From the NCBI RefSeq assembly GCF_000429405.1, contig NZ_AUBU01000001.1:567321-631320 (forward strand): a DNA stretch of 64,000 nucleotides. The letters run 5' to 3'. Below are positions 63,501-64,000 of this stretch, in pieces (position 1 is the stretch's first letter; each line of letters begins with the position of its first letter). Source of the DNA: Algoriphagus marincola DSM 16067 (lineage in GTDB: Bacteria > Bacteroidota > Bacteroidia > Cytophagales > Cyclobacteriaceae). The notes under the pieces were generated by a model. The model had not been told where the DNA came from, did no database searches, and saw only the letters and a program-made list of their open reading frames with translations. Made by a program: the position numbers and the translations under genes.

Positions 63501-64000
63501 ATGAGTAAACAACGAGAAGAGCTCGAACATCGATTGAAACTTCGGAATATCAAGCTTTCGGATTTTGATGATATCCGAGAAATAATGGTATCCATCTACC
63601 GAAACAAAGGAATGGCCTGGACAAGGGAAGAGTTGAAAAATCAACTTAAGGTTTTTCCAGAAGGTCAGATTTGTATCGAAGATAATGGAAAAGTAGTTGC
63701 TGCGGCTTTAAGTATCATTGTCGATTACGGAAGGTTTGGAGATAATCACACCTACGATCAGATTACAGGGTTCGGGAAGTTTGATACCCATGATCATGAT
63801 GGAGATACCCTCTATGGGACGGATGTTTTTGTACATTCCGAATACCGAGGAATGCGACTAGGAAGGCGTTTGTATGATGCAAGGAAGGAGCTATGTGAGA
63901 ATTTGAATCTGCGGTCGATAATTGCCGGTGGTCGTATTCCGGGCTATTCCAAACATGCCGAGGAGATGACTCCAAGGAAGTATATCGAGTTGGTGAAAAA
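63501..64000 (+). CDS. N-terminal GNAT part of a GNAT-nitrilase fusion, 3' end cut
   Basis: From the ATG at 63501, 166 codons are open to the window edge. The sequence is a GNAT domain (FPEGQICIEDNGKVV, YGTDVFVHSEYRGMRLGRRLYDARKEL, SIIAGGRIPGY) of the type fused to a C-terminal carbon-nitrogen hydrolase in about 510-residue bifunctional proteins. The fusion partner would lie beyond the window; that part is inference. The MscS gene is divergent over 163 bases. Confidence 0.85.
   Translation, partial: MSKQREELEHRLKLRNIKLSDFDDIREIMVSIYRNKGMAWTREELKNQLKVFPEGQICIEDNGKVVAAALSIIVDYGRFGDNHTYDQITGFGKFDTHDHDGDTLYGTDVFVHSEYRGMRLGRRLYDARKELCENLNLRSIIAGGRIPGYSKHAEEMTPRKYIELVK

Noticed and set aside
1..64000. 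CRISPR arrays, tRNA, rRNA, prophage or insertion sequences
   Set aside because: I saw no regular spaced repeats, cloverleaf sequence, transposase, integrase or phage structural gene.

Overview
The window is about 64 kb of chromosome, near 42 % G+C, from a member of the Bacteroidota. The best guess is the order Cytophagales, family Cyclobacteriaceae (Algoriphagus-like). The grounds are the gene content: FG-GAP/ASPIC proteins, Lacal_2735 and DUF6089 family proteins, M14 and Tricorn-type secreted peptidases, GH67 and GH30 enzymes, Gfo/Idh/MocA with DUF1080, an HslV with a short propeptide, and a perfect TTTG-N20-TAnnTTTG promoter. The genus is inference. Nothing looks like a prophage, insertion sequence, CRISPR array, tRNA or rRNA.

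Layout. 1-9435 is mostly minus strand: a truncated FG-GAP/UnbV protein behind a ROK regulator, a small Lacal_2735 protein, a secreted MORN-repeat protein, and an alpha/beta hydrolase-SRAP-FabH-unknown run. 9488-13945 is plus strand: the pyruvate dehydrogenase E2 subunit with two lipoyl domains, HslV, and a TetR-AarF/UbiB kinase pair. 13993-15659 (minus) pairs a Tat-exported HisC-like aminotransferase with a GNAT enzyme. 16667-23640 is a tightly overlapping minus-strand operon of DUF5996 protein, flavin monooxygenase, serine hydrolase, YfcC-type carrier, aldo/keto reductase and MFS permease, with a Sir2 deacylase and an exported CarboxypepD_reg protein upstream. topA and a SixA-like phosphatase follow.

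28811-43167 is rich in exported degradative enzymes: an M14 peptidase, DUF1080 hydrolase, Tat-exported Gfo/Idh/MocA oxidoreductase, M14 lipoprotein, GH30 lipoprotein, Tricorn-like protease and a leaderless metzincin. 43535-50912 holds a DUF4136 lipoprotein, a uracil-DNA glycosylase homologue, a TPR histidine kinase-creatininase-epimerase operon and a GH67 alpha-glucuronidase. 51085-57167 is the AddA/AddB-type recombination helicase-nuclease pair. The end of the window carries an exported RidA, GNAT, UspA, a Na/Pi cotransporter, a DUF6089 outer-membrane protein, MscS, and the start of a GNAT-nitrilase fusion.

Together the genes describe an aerobic heterotroph that degrades polysaccharide and protein outside the cytoplasm (GH67, GH30, M14, Tricorn, DUF1080/Gfo-Idh), with ordinary housekeeping genes between. 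Several terminators, one strong promoter and two palindromic candidate operators can be placed. The least explained parts are the leaderless metzincin, the six-gene oxidation/transport operon, the exported aminotransferase, and a GC-rich structured repeat near 44.2 kb.
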